A stretch of DNA of 48,457 nucleotides from UBA11606 sp039815945 (GTDB lineage: Bacteria; Actinomycetota; Acidimicrobiia; Acidimicrobiales; Aldehydirespiratoraceae), in the NCBI GenBank assembly GCA_039815945.1, contig JBCBYI010000001.1, positions 1-48,457 of the forward strand, read 5' to 3'. The translations under genes and the position numbers were made by a program. Numbering within the stretch: the stretch's first letter is position 1; every line of letters starts with the position of its first letter. The notes under the pieces were generated by a model. That model was not told the DNA's origin. It saw only the letters and a list, made by a program, of their open reading frames with translations, and did not search any database. Shown one piece after another: positions 29,974 to 39,414 of the stretch.

Positions 29974-32214
29974 TCACGCTCGCGCCGCACCCGGCATGAT
30001 GCGGTACGCGTCGTAGACCGACTCGATGCCGTAGATCGCCGACAGCACCGAATCCAGCTGGCTGACGTCGCCGAGCTCGAACTCGAACTGCATCTTGGCG
30101 ACCGCATCGTCGCCGGTCTCGGTGCTGACGCCGGTGACGTTGAGACCATGGTCGGCGAGCACCTTGGCGACGTCGACGAGCAGCGACGCCCGGTCGAGGG
30201 CTCGGATCTCGATCGTGGTCGGGAAGCGTCCGGCGTGCTCGGCGTCCCACTCGACGTCGATGAGCCGATCGGGCTGTCCCTCGGACAGCTCGGTGGCGTT
30301 GAGGCAGTCGCTGCGGTGCACCGACACCCCCCGGCCACGGGTGACGAAGCCGATGATCTCGTCGGGCGGCACCGGAGAACAGCAGCGCGAGAGCCGAATC
30401 ATGATGTCGTCGAGCCCCTCCACGTGGACCCCGGCCGACTGGTTGGTCCGGCGACGACCACCGGAGCGACGGTTGACCGTGGACGGCAACCGCTGGGTCT
30501 CGGAGACCGACTCGGTCTCCTCCTCGCCTCGCAGCTCCCGGCCGAGCCGTTCGGCGACGGTGTGGGCGGTGACGTGGCCCTCGCCGATGGCGGCGTACAA
30601 GGAGTCCTCGTCGGCGTAGTTCATCGCCTCGCGGACCGCCTCGAAGACCGGTTCTTTCAAGATGCGGCGAGCGGCCAGGCCCTCTCGACGCAGCGCCTGA
30701 ATGAGATCCTCGCGGCCCTCCTCGATCGCGTCCTCACGACGCTCCCGGGTGTACCACTGCTTGATCTTGTTGGCGGCCCGGCGGCTGGCGACGAACTTCA
30801 ACCAGTCGCGGCTGGGGCCGGCGCCCTCGACGTTGGACGTGAAGATCTCGACCGAGTCGCCCGATTCGAGCCGGGTGTCGAGCGGCACGAGGCGGCCGTT
30901 GACCTTCGAACCGACACAGCTGTGACCGACATCGGTGTGGATCGTGTAGGCGAAGTCGACCGGCGTGGCGCCGACCGGGAGCTCGATGACCTTGCCCTTC
31001 GGCGTGAAGACGAAGACCTCGTCCTGATCGAGATCGAACTTCAGGTTCGACATGAACTCCGACGGGTCGGAGGTCTCCTGTTGCCACTCGACGATGCGGT
31101 TCAGCCAGGCGAGATCACCGCCGGGCGAGTCTTCCTTGTAATCCCAGTGGGCGGCGACGCCGTGCTCGGCCCGGGCGTGCATCTCCTTGGTGCGAAGCTG
31201 CACCTCGAGCGACTTGCCCTGCGGCCCGACCACGGTCGTGTGCAACGACTGGTAGAGGTTGAACTTGGGCATCGCGATGTAGTCCTTGAACCGGCCCTGC
31301 ACCGGTCGCCAGGTCGCGTGGATCGAACCCAGGGCGCCGTAGCAGTCGCGGACCGAATCGCAGATCACCCGGATGGCGACGAGGTCGAAGATCTCGTCGA
31401 ACGGGCGCCCCTTCACGACCATCTTCTCGTAGATCGACCACAGGTGCTTCGGGCGACCCTCGACCTCGGCGCGGATGCCGAGCTCGGCGAGCCGGGCCTG
31501 CACGTCGCCGATGACCTGGGCGAGATAGAGGTCGCGCTCCGGCGCTCGCAGCTGCACCATCTGGTCGATCTCGGCGTAGCGACGGGTGTGGAGTGCGGCG
31601 AAGGCGAGATCCTCCAGCTGCATCTTCATCTCCTGCATGCCGAGCCGGTGCGCGAGCGGTGCGTAGACCTCGAGGGTCTCGCGGGCCGTGCGTTCTTGCT
31701 TGAACGACGGCATGCCGGCGATGGTCTGCAGGTTGTGGAGACGATCGGCGAGCTTGATGATCAGCACCCGGATGTCCTGGGCGATCGCCACGATCATCTT
31801 GCGCATCGTCGCGGCCTGCTGCTCCTCCTTGGAGTCGTAGTGGACCCGGTCGAGCTTGGTGACACCGTCGACGATGTGGGCCAGCTCGGCGTCGAACTCC
31901 TCTTCGAGCTCTTCGAGACTGATCGCGGTGTCCTCCACCGCATCGTGGAGCAGGGCGGCGGCGATCGAGACGTCGTCGAGCCCCTGGCGGGCGACGACGG
32001 TGGCCACTGCGACGGGGTGACGGATGTAGGGCTCCCCCGACTTGCGATTCTGGCCCCTGTGCGCCTCCTGCGCGACAGCGAAGGCCGCCTCGATGAGGGT
32101 CGTGTCGGCCTTGGGATGGTGCTTGTCGTACTCGGCCAGCAACGGCGCGACCTCGGCCGACGGCGGCCGGTTGGCCGCTCGACGCCAGGGCAGCACCCGC
32201 GTGACGGTCGCCAT
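29974..32214 (-). CDS. rel: Bifunctional (p)ppGpp synthetase/hydrolase (Rel/SpoT)
   Basis: Makes and degrades the stringent alarmone. 746 aa, standard for the long RSH enzyme: HD hydrolase domain with ALLHDAVEDT near residue 90; synthetase domain with RFKDYIAMPKFNLYQSLHTTV near residue 300, where the Arg-x-Lys-Asp form is that of bifunctional enzymes; TGS domain (VFVFTPKGKVIELP) near 400; zinc-finger-like CCSPVPPDEIIGFVTRGRG region near 610; C-terminal ACT domain. ATG at 32214 shares one base with the apt stop. The secD-secF-apt-rel order is highly conserved. Confidence 0.96.
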   Translation of the reverse strand: MATVTRVLPWRRAANRPPSAEVAPLLAEYDKHHPKADTTLIEAAFAVAQEAHRGQNRKSGEPYIRHPVAVATVVARQGLDDVSIAAALLHDAVEDTAISLEELEEEFDAELAHIVDGVTKLDRVHYDSKEEQQAATMRKMIVAIAQDIRVLIIKLADRLHNLQTIAGMPSFKQERTARETLEVYAPLAHRLGMQEMKMQLEDLAFAALHTRRYAEIDQMVQLRAPERDLYLAQVIGDVQARLAELGIRAEVEGRPKHLWSIYEKMVVKGRPFDEIFDLVAIRVICDSVRDCYGALGSIHATWRPVQGRFKDYIAMPKFNLYQSLHTTVVGPQGKSLEVQLRTKEMHARAEHGVAAHWDYKEDSPGGDLAWLNRIVEWQQETSDPSEFMSNLKFDLDQDEVFVFTPKGKVIELPVGATPVDFAYTIHTDVGHSCVGSKVNGRLVPLDTRLESGDSVEIFTSNVEGAGPSRDWLKFVASRRAANKIKQWYTRERREDAIEEGREDLIQALRREGLAARRILKEPVFEAVREAMNYADEDSLYAAIGEGHVTAHTVAERLGRELRGEEETESVSETQRLPSTVNRRSGGRRRTNQSAGVHVEGLDDIMIRLSRCCSPVPPDEIIGFVTRGRGVSVHRSDCLNATELSEGQPDRLIDVEWDAEHAGRFPTTIEIRALDRASLLVDVAKVLADHGLNVTGVSTETGDDAVAKMQFEFELGDVSQLDSVLSAIYGIESVYDAYRIMPGAARA

Positions 32215-32750
32215 CAGCCGGCCACCTCGATGACGGCCTCGATGCGGGCGTCGTCGAGCCGGGACCGCCCGTCGAGAAAGCCGAGTTCGAGCAGGAACGA
32301 GAAGCCGGCGACGGTCGCGCCGAGCCGACCGAGGAGCACGGCCGCCGCTGCCGCGGTGCCGCCGGTGGCGAGCACGTCGTCGAGCACCAACACATGCTCG
32401 CCGGTGGTAACCGCATCGGCGTGGATCTCGATGGTGTCGGTGCCGTATTCGAGGCCGTACTCCTCGGCCATCGTGGCGCCCGGCAGCTTGCCCGCCTTGC
32501 GGATCGGGATGAACCCGACGCCGAGCGACTGCGCGACCGCCGCGCCGAGGATGAAGCCACGGGCCTCGATGCCGACGACCGCGTCGATGCCGGCATCGCG
32601 CCACGGATCGGCGAGCACCTCGATCGTCGAGGCCAGACCGTCGGCGTGGGCGAGTAAGGGCGTGATGTCCTTGAAGACGATCCCGGGCTCGGGGAAGTCG
32701 GGGATGTCGCGGATCAGATCGGTGAGTTCAGCCACGGAGAGGCGTCCCAT
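32214..32750 (-). CDS. apt: Adenine phosphoribosyltransferase
   Basis: Salvages adenine to AMP with PRPP. 178 aa: IPDFPEPGIVFKDITPLL at the N-terminus, GIEARGFILGAAVA near residue 62, the base/flexible-loop region RKAGKLPG, and the PRPP-binding motif VLVLDDVLATGGTAAAA near residue 124. Lies 18 nt after secF and touches rel. Confidence 0.97.
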   Translation of the reverse strand: MGRLSVAELTDLIRDIPDFPEPGIVFKDITPLLAHADGLASTIEVLADPWRDAGIDAVVGIEARGFILGAAVAQSLGVGFIPIRKAGKLPGATMAEEYGLEYGTDTIEIHADAVTTGEHVLVLDDVLATGGTAAAAAVLLGRLGATVAGFSFLLELGFLDGRSRLDDARIEAVIEVAG

Positions 32751-32768
32751 GACCCGATCGTAGCGGGT

Positions 32769-33932
32769 TCAGGACTTCTTCTTTTTCCGGGGCTTCGGCG
32801 GCTGACCCGGCCGCGCCGACGCCTGGGTGCGCTTCGCGGCCGTGCCGCGCTGTGCGGCTTGACCTCGGGTGGCCCGCTGGCTGCTCGACGTGCTCGTGCC
32901 ACCGCTCGTCGGCTTCCGGGTGGTGCCGATCGGGATACCGGCGAGGGCGACGTCGTCGTCGGTCACCCGACGGGTGCCGGTCTCGCCTTCACGCGAGCGG
33001 ATCTTGTCGGCGACCGCCCGGTTCTCGGCCTCGCGCTCCTTCATGTAGGCGACCAAGGCGGCCGCCACGAAGATCGACGAGTAGGTACCCACGAGAATGC
33101 CGATCAGCAAGGCGATGGCGAACTCCTGCAGGGTCAGCGCCCCGAGGAAGACCGAACCGATGAGCAGCATCGACAGCACCGGGAGGACCGACGTGATCGA
33201 GGTGTTGATCGAGCGCATCAACACCTGGTTGAGCGACTGGTTCATCATCTCGCTGTAGGTGTAGCGACCGGTGACCGTGAGGCGTCCGCCGACGTCGCGG
33301 ACCTTGTCGTAGACGACGATCGTGTCGTACAGCGAGTAGCCCATGATCGTCAGGAAGGCGATCACGGTGGCCGGGGTGACCTCGAATTGGAAGATCGCGT
33401 AGACGCCGACCGAGATGATGATGTCGTGGGCGACCGCGATCAGCGCTCCGACCGCCATCTTCCACTCGAGCCGAACCGCGATGTAGCCGGCGACGATGAT
33501 GAAGAACCAGATCAGCGCGTTGCGCGCCTTGTCGGTGATCTGATCACCCCACGACGGGCCGACGGTGGTGACGCTCACGTCGGTCACGTCGACCGATGCG
33601 AGTTCGGCCAGCGCTGCGGTGACTTCGGCGACCTCGTCGGGGGTGTCGAGGTCGGCGCGGACTCGGATCGCGTCGGAGCCGAGGGTCTGGATCTTGCCGC
33701 CTTCGGCGCCGGTACCGCCCAGGGCGTCGCGGGTGTCGGCGACCGACACGTCCGGCGCGGTGACCTCCCAGCTCGTGCCGCCCTCGAACTCGATGCCGAG
33801 GTTGAGGCCCCGGACGACGAGGGCGCCGAGACTGATCAGCACCAGCACCGCGGAACCGACGAGCGCCTTGCGCCACATGGCCGGGAAGTCGAAGTGGTGC
33901 TCACCGCGGTAGAGCATGCGGATGGTCTTCAC
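32769..33932 (-). CDS. secF: Protein translocase subunit SecF
   Basis: RND-like membrane partner of SecD; uses proton motive force to help release translocated proteins. 387 aa with six membrane helices: LNLGIEFEGGTSWEV after helix 1, then the conserved cluster YIAVRLEWKMAVGALIAVAHD, FLTIMGYSLYDTIVVYDKVRD and MNQSLNQVLMRSINTSIT. GTG at 33932 overlaps the secD stop by 4 nt. The C-terminal 80 residues are a basic, Ser/Thr/Gln-rich tail ending in KPRKKKKS, in contrast to the acidic YajC tail. Confidence 0.96.
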   Translation of the reverse strand: MKTIRMLYRGEHHFDFPAMWRKALVGSAVLVLISLGALVVRGLNLGIEFEGGTSWEVTAPDVSVADTRDALGGTGAEGGKIQTLGSDAIRVRADLDTPDEVAEVTAALAELASVDVTDVSVTTVGPSWGDQITDKARNALIWFFIIVAGYIAVRLEWKMAVGALIAVAHDIIISVGVYAIFQFEVTPATVIAFLTIMGYSLYDTIVVYDKVRDVGGRLTVTGRYTYSEMMNQSLNQVLMRSINTSITSVLPVLSMLLIGSVFLGALTLQEFAIALLIGILVGTYSSIFVAAALVAYMKEREAENRAVADKIRSREGETGTRRVTDDDVALAGIPIGTTRKPTSGGTSTSSSQRATRGQAAQRGTAAKRTQASARPGQPPKPRKKKKS

Positions 33933-35455
33933 GAGGCACCTCCCGCCGCCGGTTCGGGCGTCGTGTCGATCCCCTTCGGGATGCCGTACGTGCCTGGCCG
34001 TCGGGCCAGGTCGATGTCGAGGTTGGCGAGGATGCGGATCGCCGGGCCCATGAAGAAGTAGGTGGCGACCAGATCGAGCACCGTGGCGAGACCGAGGAAG
34101 AGAGCGAAGCCGCGGACCTGACCGACGGTGAGCGTGTAGAGCACGACGGCGGCGATGAGGCTGGCGACGTCGGCCTTCACGATCGTCGAGTACGCGATCG
34201 GGAACGCCCGCTCGACCGCCGAGCGTACGGTTCGGCCGCCTCGCACGTCTTCCTTGAGATGCTCGAAGTAGACGACGTTGGAGTCGACCGACACACCGAT
34301 CGACACGATCAGGCCGGTGACGCCGGCGAGGGTGAGGGCGAGGCCCTGCGAGGCGCCGAGCCAGGCGATGATCGTCCACAGCAACGCGCCGGAGATGAGC
34401 AGGCTGAGGATCGCCACGACACCGAGGTACCGGTAGTAGGCGATCAGGTAGACCGAGACGAGGAGCAGGCCGATGAGACCGGCGATCAATCCGGCGTCGA
34501 GCGCGTCCTCGCCGAGGGTCGAGCTGACGATGCGGCTCTCCTGCGGGGTCAACTCGAGCGGGAGGGCGCCGAAGTTCAGCGCGAGGGCGAGATCCTTGGC
34601 CTCCTCCTCGGTGAAGTCGCCCGAGATGGTGATCTCATCGCGTTCGAAGAACGCGGCGTTGACGTTGGGGGCCGATTCGACGAAGCCGTCGATCTCGATC
34701 GCGACCCGGCCGGCCGGACACGACGCCTGGAAGGTGTTGCAGGCCCGGGCGACCGCGTTGAAGTCGTCGATGCCGGGCGAGCCCGACTTGAAGATCGGTG
34801 CGACCGACCAGCCCTGCTGCACGTTGAAGCGCGCCGACGCGCTCTCGAGCGCTTCGCCGGTGAGGCGCTGGCCCTCGACCTCGGGCTCGAGCACGAGCGG
34901 CACCGGGCCCATGCGGATGCGGCCCTGGAAGGTCGGGTCGGTGCGGTCCTGGAGCACCGACGGCTCGGAGGTGAGCGCATCGGGGGTGAGGGTCCAGAGG
35001 TCGACGATCGCCTGGGCCTCCGCGAGGGCCGCGCCCTCGAGCTCGCCGGCCTCGATCGCCGCCGTGGCGGCGTTGAACGCGGCCTCGTCGTCGAAGCCTG
35101 CCTGGCCGATGACCGGCCGGAACCGCAGCTCGGCGGTCTGGCCGACGAGGTCGATCGCGCGCTGCTGATCGTCGACGCCGGGGATCTGGACGAGGATCGT
35201 CTCGCCCTGGCGGGTCACCTCGGGCTCACGGACACCGAGACCGTCGACACGGTTGCGGATGATGTCGACCGCCTGATCGAGGGTCTCCTCGGTGATCTCT
35301 TGGCCGTCGGGCAGCGGCTCGGGTTCGAGCACGACCGATGCGCCACCCTGGAGGTCGAGACCGAGCAACGGCTCGTTGCCGGCCACGAACGTGTAGACGA
35401 GCCCCGCGATCGAGATCACGATGATCCCGACGACGTAGGAGACCTGACGGCGCAC
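33929..35455 (-). CDS. secD: Protein translocase subunit SecD
   Basis: Forms the SecDF complex with SecF. 508 aa: N-terminal helix, then LLGLDLQGGASVVLEP near residue 30, the large extracytoplasmic P1 domain (IIRNRVDGLGVREPEV onwards) and five C-terminal helices with VSIGVSVDSNVVYFEHLKEDVRGG. GTG at 35455 starts 5 nt after yajC. A loop near residues 100-180, rich in Ala/Glu, is longer than in E. coli but usual for Actinomycetota. Confidence 0.96.
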   Translation of the reverse strand: MRRQVSYVVGIIVISIAGLVYTFVAGNEPLLGLDLQGGASVVLEPEPLPDGQEITEETLDQAVDIIRNRVDGLGVREPEVTRQGETILVQIPGVDDQQRAIDLVGQTAELRFRPVIGQAGFDDEAAFNAATAAIEAGELEGAALAEAQAIVDLWTLTPDALTSEPSVLQDRTDPTFQGRIRMGPVPLVLEPEVEGQRLTGEALESASARFNVQQGWSVAPIFKSGSPGIDDFNAVARACNTFQASCPAGRVAIEIDGFVESAPNVNAAFFERDEITISGDFTEEEAKDLALALNFGALPLELTPQESRIVSSTLGEDALDAGLIAGLIGLLLVSVYLIAYYRYLGVVAILSLLISGALLWTIIAWLGASQGLALTLAGVTGLIVSIGVSVDSNVVYFEHLKEDVRGGRTVRSAVERAFPIAYSTIVKADVASLIAAVVLYTLTVGQVRGFALFLGLATVLDLVATYFFMGPAIRILANLDIDLARRPGTYGIPKGIDTTPEPAAGGAS

Positions 35456-35460
35456 GTCGC

Positions 35461-35775
35461 TCAGGCGTCGTCGTCGGCGGCGGCGAGGTCGTCGGCGTCC
35501 TCACCGTCTTCGTCGTCTTCGTCGTCGTCGGTGATGATCTCGGCGACGGCGCCCTTGGAGATCTTCAGCTCGACCTCGGGGGCGACCTCGAGCCAGATCA
35601 CCTTGTCCTCGACCTCGGCGATGGCGCCGTGGATGCCGGAGCTGGTGACGACGACCATGCCGGCTTCGAGCGATCGGATGCGAGCCTGCTGCTCCTTCAT
35701 CTGGCGCTGCTGCGGCCGGATGAGGATGAAGTACATGACGCCGAGCAGGAGTGCGAGAAAGATCAGACTGCCCAT
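35461..35775 (-). CDS. yajC: Preprotein translocase accessory subunit YajC
   Basis: Small single-helix partner of SecDF. 104 aa: membrane helix SLIFLALLLGVMYFILIRPQQRQMKEQQ at the N-terminus with the diagnostic RPQQRQMKEQ, followed by the SH3-like region (LEAGMVVVTSSGIHGAIAEV). The last 25 residues are almost all Asp, Glu and Ala. Upstream of secD by 5 nt. Confidence 0.94.
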   Translation of the reverse strand: MGSLIFLALLLGVMYFILIRPQQRQMKEQQARIRSLEAGMVVVTSSGIHGAIAEVEDKVIWLEVAPEVELKISKGAVAEIITDDDEDDEDGEDADDLAAADDDA

Positions 35776-35811
35776 GAGGTTCCTGACGCTGGTGGACGGA
35801 CTCCGAGGAGG

Positions 35812-36933
35812 CTATCGGGCGCCCCACACCTCGTGAACGCCGAGCCGGAAGTCCTCGAAGGTTCCCGAGCCGATGGCGTCGGCCATCCGATCCATGAACC
35901 GCAGCAGCCAGGCGACGTTGTGCAGCGTGACGATGCGGGCGGCGGTCGGTTCCTTTGTCATCAAGAGGTGACGCAGGTAGCCCTTCGACCAGCGAGCGGC
36001 GGGGCTGCCGGGCCAGTCGGGATCGAGCGGTTCGGTCGACGTGGCGAACTCGGCACGGGTCAGGTTGTACCGGCCTGCGTCGGTGAGAATCGTGCCGTGG
36101 CGGGCGAGGCGGGTCGGCAACACACAGTCGAACATGTCGACGCCACGGGCCACCGACTCGACGATGCCGATCGGGTCGCCGAGGCCCATGAAGTAGCGGG
36201 GCTGGTCGAGCGGCAACAGATCCATGCACGCGTCGAGGCCGTGCAGCATCTCGCTGCGGTCCTCCCCGACGCTCAGGCCGCCGACCGCATACCCGTCGAA
36301 GCCGATGTCGGTGATCTGGCGGGCCGACTGCTCGCGCAGAGCCTCGTCGGTGCCGCCCTGCACGATGCCGAACTGGCTCTGGCGGGTCGCCGCGTTGGGA
36401 TGGTCGAGGAAGGCGGCCCGGCCCCGCTCGGCCCACTGGCCGGTGCGCTCGACCGCGCTGCGCACGACGTCGAGTTCGGCGATCGACGACGGGCAGACGT
36501 CGAGCACCATCTGGATGTCGGCGCCGATCTTGGCCTGCACGTCGACCGCACCCTCAGGGGTGAGGAGATGGGTCGAGCCGTCGTAGGTCGACCTGAAGGT
36601 GGCGCCCTCGTCGGAGAGCTCGGGCCCGAGGGAGAAGATCTGGTAGCCGCCCGAGTCGGTGAGCACGTGACCGTCCCAGTCGGCCATGCCGTGGATACCG
36701 CCGAGCGCCTCGACGACGTCGGCGCCCGGCCGCATCATCAGGTGGTACGTGTTGGCGAGGATCACCTGGGCGCCCAGAGCCTCGACGTCGCTCGCGTCGA
36801 GGTGCACGATCGCGCCTCGGGTACCGACCGGCATGAATCGGGGCGTCGTGAATTCGCCCCGCGCCGTGGTGACCACACCGCAACGGGCCTGGCCGTCCCG
36901 GGCCGTCTCGGTGAAGCTCGCACGCATCGACAC
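35812..36933 (-). CDS. tgt: tRNA-guanine transglycosylase family protein lacking zinc cysteines
   Basis: Family function: exchange of G34 for a queuosine precursor in tRNAs with GUN anticodons. 373 aa, full length. Catalytic and substrate motifs are present: TDSGGYQIFSL near residue 95, VLDVCPSS, GGLSVGED, MGLGDPIG and DMFDCVLPTRLARHGT, with the nucleophilic Asp. The zinc site is not: where CxCxxC is expected the protein reads DPDWPGSPAARWS, with Trp307, Gly309 and Ala312, although the later His in TLHNV is kept. The sequence agrees at the DNA level with no frameshift. It may be a zinc-free enzyme or a non-catalytic relative. queA lies 7 kb away, so a queuosine pathway is likely. Confidence 0.9.
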   Translation of the reverse strand: MSMRASFTETARDGQARCGVVTTARGEFTTPRFMPVGTRGAIVHLDASDVEALGAQVILANTYHLMMRPGADVVEALGGIHGMADWDGHVLTDSGGYQIFSLGPELSDEGATFRSTYDGSTHLLTPEGAVDVQAKIGADIQMVLDVCPSSIAELDVVRSAVERTGQWAERGRAAFLDHPNAATRQSQFGIVQGGTDEALREQSARQITDIGFDGYAVGGLSVGEDRSEMLHGLDACMDLLPLDQPRYFMGLGDPIGIVESVARGVDMFDCVLPTRLARHGTILTDAGRYNLTRAEFATSTEPLDPDWPGSPAARWSKGYLRHLLMTKEPTAARIVTLHNVAWLLRFMDRMADAIGSGTFEDFRLGVHEVWGAR

Positions 36934-36954
36934 GAGGCTAGAGCGCCCCGGGAC

Positions 36955-36981
36955 GGGTCAGCGCCGAGACGGCGCTGACCC
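36955..36981. repeat. 11-bp perfect inverted repeat between divergent tgt and SGNH genes
   Basis: GGGTCAGCGCC and GGCGCTGACCC flank a five-base loop in the 93-nt region between two divergent starts. It sits where an operator would act on both genes; as RNA it would be a strong hairpin in the 5' leader. A GATACT at 36989-36994 could be a plus-strand -10. No factor can be named. Confidence 0.7.
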
Positions 36982-37026
36982 GAGGTGAGATACTCGTCCT
37001 CCCGGGCGGGAATGGAAGACAAGCAC

Positions 37027-39414
37027 ATGGCGGACGACACGACGGCGACGGACTCGACGACACCTGACGTGCCCGATTGGCTCCTCGGGGCTGTCTGGAC
37101 GGGGTCACACCTCGCCGCGGTGATCTCGTCGTGGATTGCGCTCAACCAACCGGCATTCGTTCTGGGCATGTTCTTGATCCTGCTCGCCGCTGCGCTCGGC
37201 ATGATCGGCGTGTTCGCAGCGCTGCGGCTTGTCGCCCAGCGCGGCGTCGGGCGTCTCGACGGGCGTGCGCTGCGCCTCACCGCTGCCTACGGCGCCGCGA
37301 GCGCCCACGTCGCCGTCGGCGGGATCGGCCTCACCCTGGCTGGGTATGCCATCGAGAACCAACCGGTCACGGCGTTCGGGGCGCTCCTCGCCATTCATGG
37401 AACCGCATTCGCTCTGGACTTCATGAACCAACGCGTTGGTGAGGGTTCCGACCGCTACAAGACCGCATTCGTGGTCCTCAGCCTCGACGTGATCGTCGCT
37501 TCCTTGCTCGCACTGTCGTTCATGGAGGACTTCGGCGCGGGCGTGGCCACAGGTGTCCTCGGCTATCTGCTCGGACTCGTTCTGCTGAAGCTCAGCATCA
37601 TCCAGTTCGCTGAGGCCGGGCGTTGGCGCCGGCTGATGACATGGACTGGGACGATCGGGGTGCTTGCCCTCAGCGTCGTGGTCGGGTTCGTTGGTGGCCG
37701 CGTCGCACTCATCTGGGCCGCCGGTGGTGTTCTGACGAGCCTGTCGGTTCTCGGGCTCCTGCTCCACAACGCGGTGGCGCTTCCGGAATCGCTCACCGGG
37801 AAGCCAATCTTCGGTGCAATCGATCCGCACACCCAGGACGAGCAACGGCGGACCGAAGCGCTGCTGTCCCCCCGGCATGCGATCGCCGCCGGAGTCATCC
37901 TGGGCATGATCGGCCTCATGCTGACGAGCCGGCTCACCGAGTCGGCTGCGGCCCCCATCGGTGTTGCCGTCGTCATCATGTTGATCGGCCTCTTCTTCGT
38001 GCTGCCCGGCGAGCTCGTCTTCGCCACGGTGATGATCGGCCTTCTCGTGACGTGGGTGGCCCATGACACCGATGCGGCTGATCCGAACGAGTTCAACGAC
38101 GAGACCGCCCTCCTCGCCGTCGGTGGACAAGGAACAGCCCAGTCCGACTCGGCCGTTCCTCAGCCGGTCTCGTGGCTCGTTGCGCTCGGCGACTCCTACA
38201 TCTCCGGGGAAGGTGCCGATGACTTCTTCGCCGGCACGAACTCGCCGGGCTCCAATGACTGTCGGCGCGCACCGACGGCGTACCCGCAGCTGGTCGGCCG
38301 CGAGCTCGGCATGTCGGTCCTGTCATTTGCGTGTAGCGGTGCCGAGACGAAGCATCTGCTGAGCGAACCGCAGAAGTCGGACCCCACGGTCATCGGCTCT
38401 CGACCACAACTCGACGCCTTCGAGTCGTGGCTGACGTCCGAGCAACCCGATCTGGGGATCGTGTTGCTCAGCATCGGCGGCAACGACTCGGGCTTCAGCG
38501 ATGTCATCAACGCCTGCCTGACGCCGAGTGCGAACTGTGCGGACGCCGAGAGGCCCTTCGTCGAGCGACTCGGCGAGCTGGCGACCCCGTTGAACGCCGT
38601 GTACACCCGGCTACTCGACGTGCTGCACGAAGCGGACCTGCCGAACGGCATGCCCACGATCCTCGTCAGCCAGTATCCAGACCCGCTCGGCGACGAAGGC
38701 GTCGACTGCAACCTCACGCTGGGCGAGGACGAGGGCGACTTCATCCGACGGTTCCGAGCCGGGCTCAATCTGCAGGTCACCAGCGCGGTCAAGACCTTCA
38801 ACACCGAGCGCGGTACCGAACTCCTGCTCCCTCGCACGGGGGATGCAGCTGCAGGCCATGCAATCTGCAACGACGAACGTTTCATCAATTGGATTCAGCT
38901 GCTGCCGACCGATGGACCGATCTGGAATTCGATCAATCCCCTTCTGTGGAAGAACGGCTCGATGCATCCCAATGAGGGTGGCCACTGTGCGATGGCGTGG
39001 CTCGTCCTCGAGTCGATCGACCCGGGCTACACGCCGACCGGACTTCCCTGCAGCGAGCCGCAAGGTTCCTCGCCCGGCTTGACGACAGGTGGGAAGGAAC
39101 AGCGTCCGGGAATCTGTGATGGAGACGAGCCATTGCTCGGCAAGGCGTGCACGGACCGGTGGACGAGTGCAGCGCTCAGTGGTTCGGTGCAGGGAGTGCT
39201 CTGGGCCGGGTCCGTGCTCCTCGTCGCCGGGATGATGTTCGCGATCGCCCTGACGTCCTACTCGATCGGCGAAAAGGCGCTTCGCCGATCGAGCACCCTG
39301 CATGTTCTCTGGGTTGCAGCGTTCGGTTCCTGGATCGACTACGACAAGGTCGCCAACGGCTACCGATCGATGTCGAAGCGCGACCGATCGCTGTCCACCC
39401 GAGCCTCCTCCTAG
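37027..39414 (+). CDS. Polytopic membrane protein with extracytoplasmic SGNH hydrolase domain
   Basis: 795 aa. Residues 17-360 hold about ten membrane helices of a type I do not recognise. A polar segment leads to an SGNH/GDSL hydrolase domain at about 380-670: block I VALGDSYISGEG with the Ser near residue 390, block III SIGGNDSGFSD near 483, and the C-terminal histidine block MHPNEGGH near 646. Cysteine-rich loops suit an outside location. One more helix (GVLWAGSVLLVAGMMFAIALTSY) and a basic tail end the protein. ATG at 37027 is preferred for its GGAAG 8 nt upstream. Likely an esterase or deacylase on a cell-envelope polymer or lipid. Base use looks less GC-biased than the neighbours. Confidence 0.8.
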   Translation: MADDTTATDSTTPDVPDWLLGAVWTGSHLAAVISSWIALNQPAFVLGMFLILLAAALGMIGVFAALRLVAQRGVGRLDGRALRLTAAYGAASAHVAVGGIGLTLAGYAIENQPVTAFGALLAIHGTAFALDFMNQRVGEGSDRYKTAFVVLSLDVIVASLLALSFMEDFGAGVATGVLGYLLGLVLLKLSIIQFAEAGRWRRLMTWTGTIGVLALSVVVGFVGGRVALIWAAGGVLTSLSVLGLLLHNAVALPESLTGKPIFGAIDPHTQDEQRRTEALLSPRHAIAAGVILGMIGLMLTSRLTESAAAPIGVAVVIMLIGLFFVLPGELVFATVMIGLLVTWVAHDTDAADPNEFNDETALLAVGGQGTAQSDSAVPQPVSWLVALGDSYISGEGADDFFAGTNSPGSNDCRRAPTAYPQLVGRELGMSVLSFACSGAETKHLLSEPQKSDPTVIGSRPQLDAFESWLTSEQPDLGIVLLSIGGNDSGFSDVINACLTPSANCADAERPFVERLGELATPLNAVYTRLLDVLHEADLPNGMPTILVSQYPDPLGDEGVDCNLTLGEDEGDFIRRFRAGLNLQVTSAVKTFNTERGTELLLPRTGDAAAGHAICNDERFINWIQLLPTDGPIWNSINPLLWKNGSMHPNEGGHCAMAWLVLESIDPGYTPTGLPCSEPQGSSPGLTTGGKEQRPGICDGDEPLLGKACTDRWTSAALSGSVQGVLWAGSVLLVAGMMFAIALTSYSIGEKALRRSSTLHVLWVAAFGSWIDYDKVANGYRSMSKRDRSLSTRASS

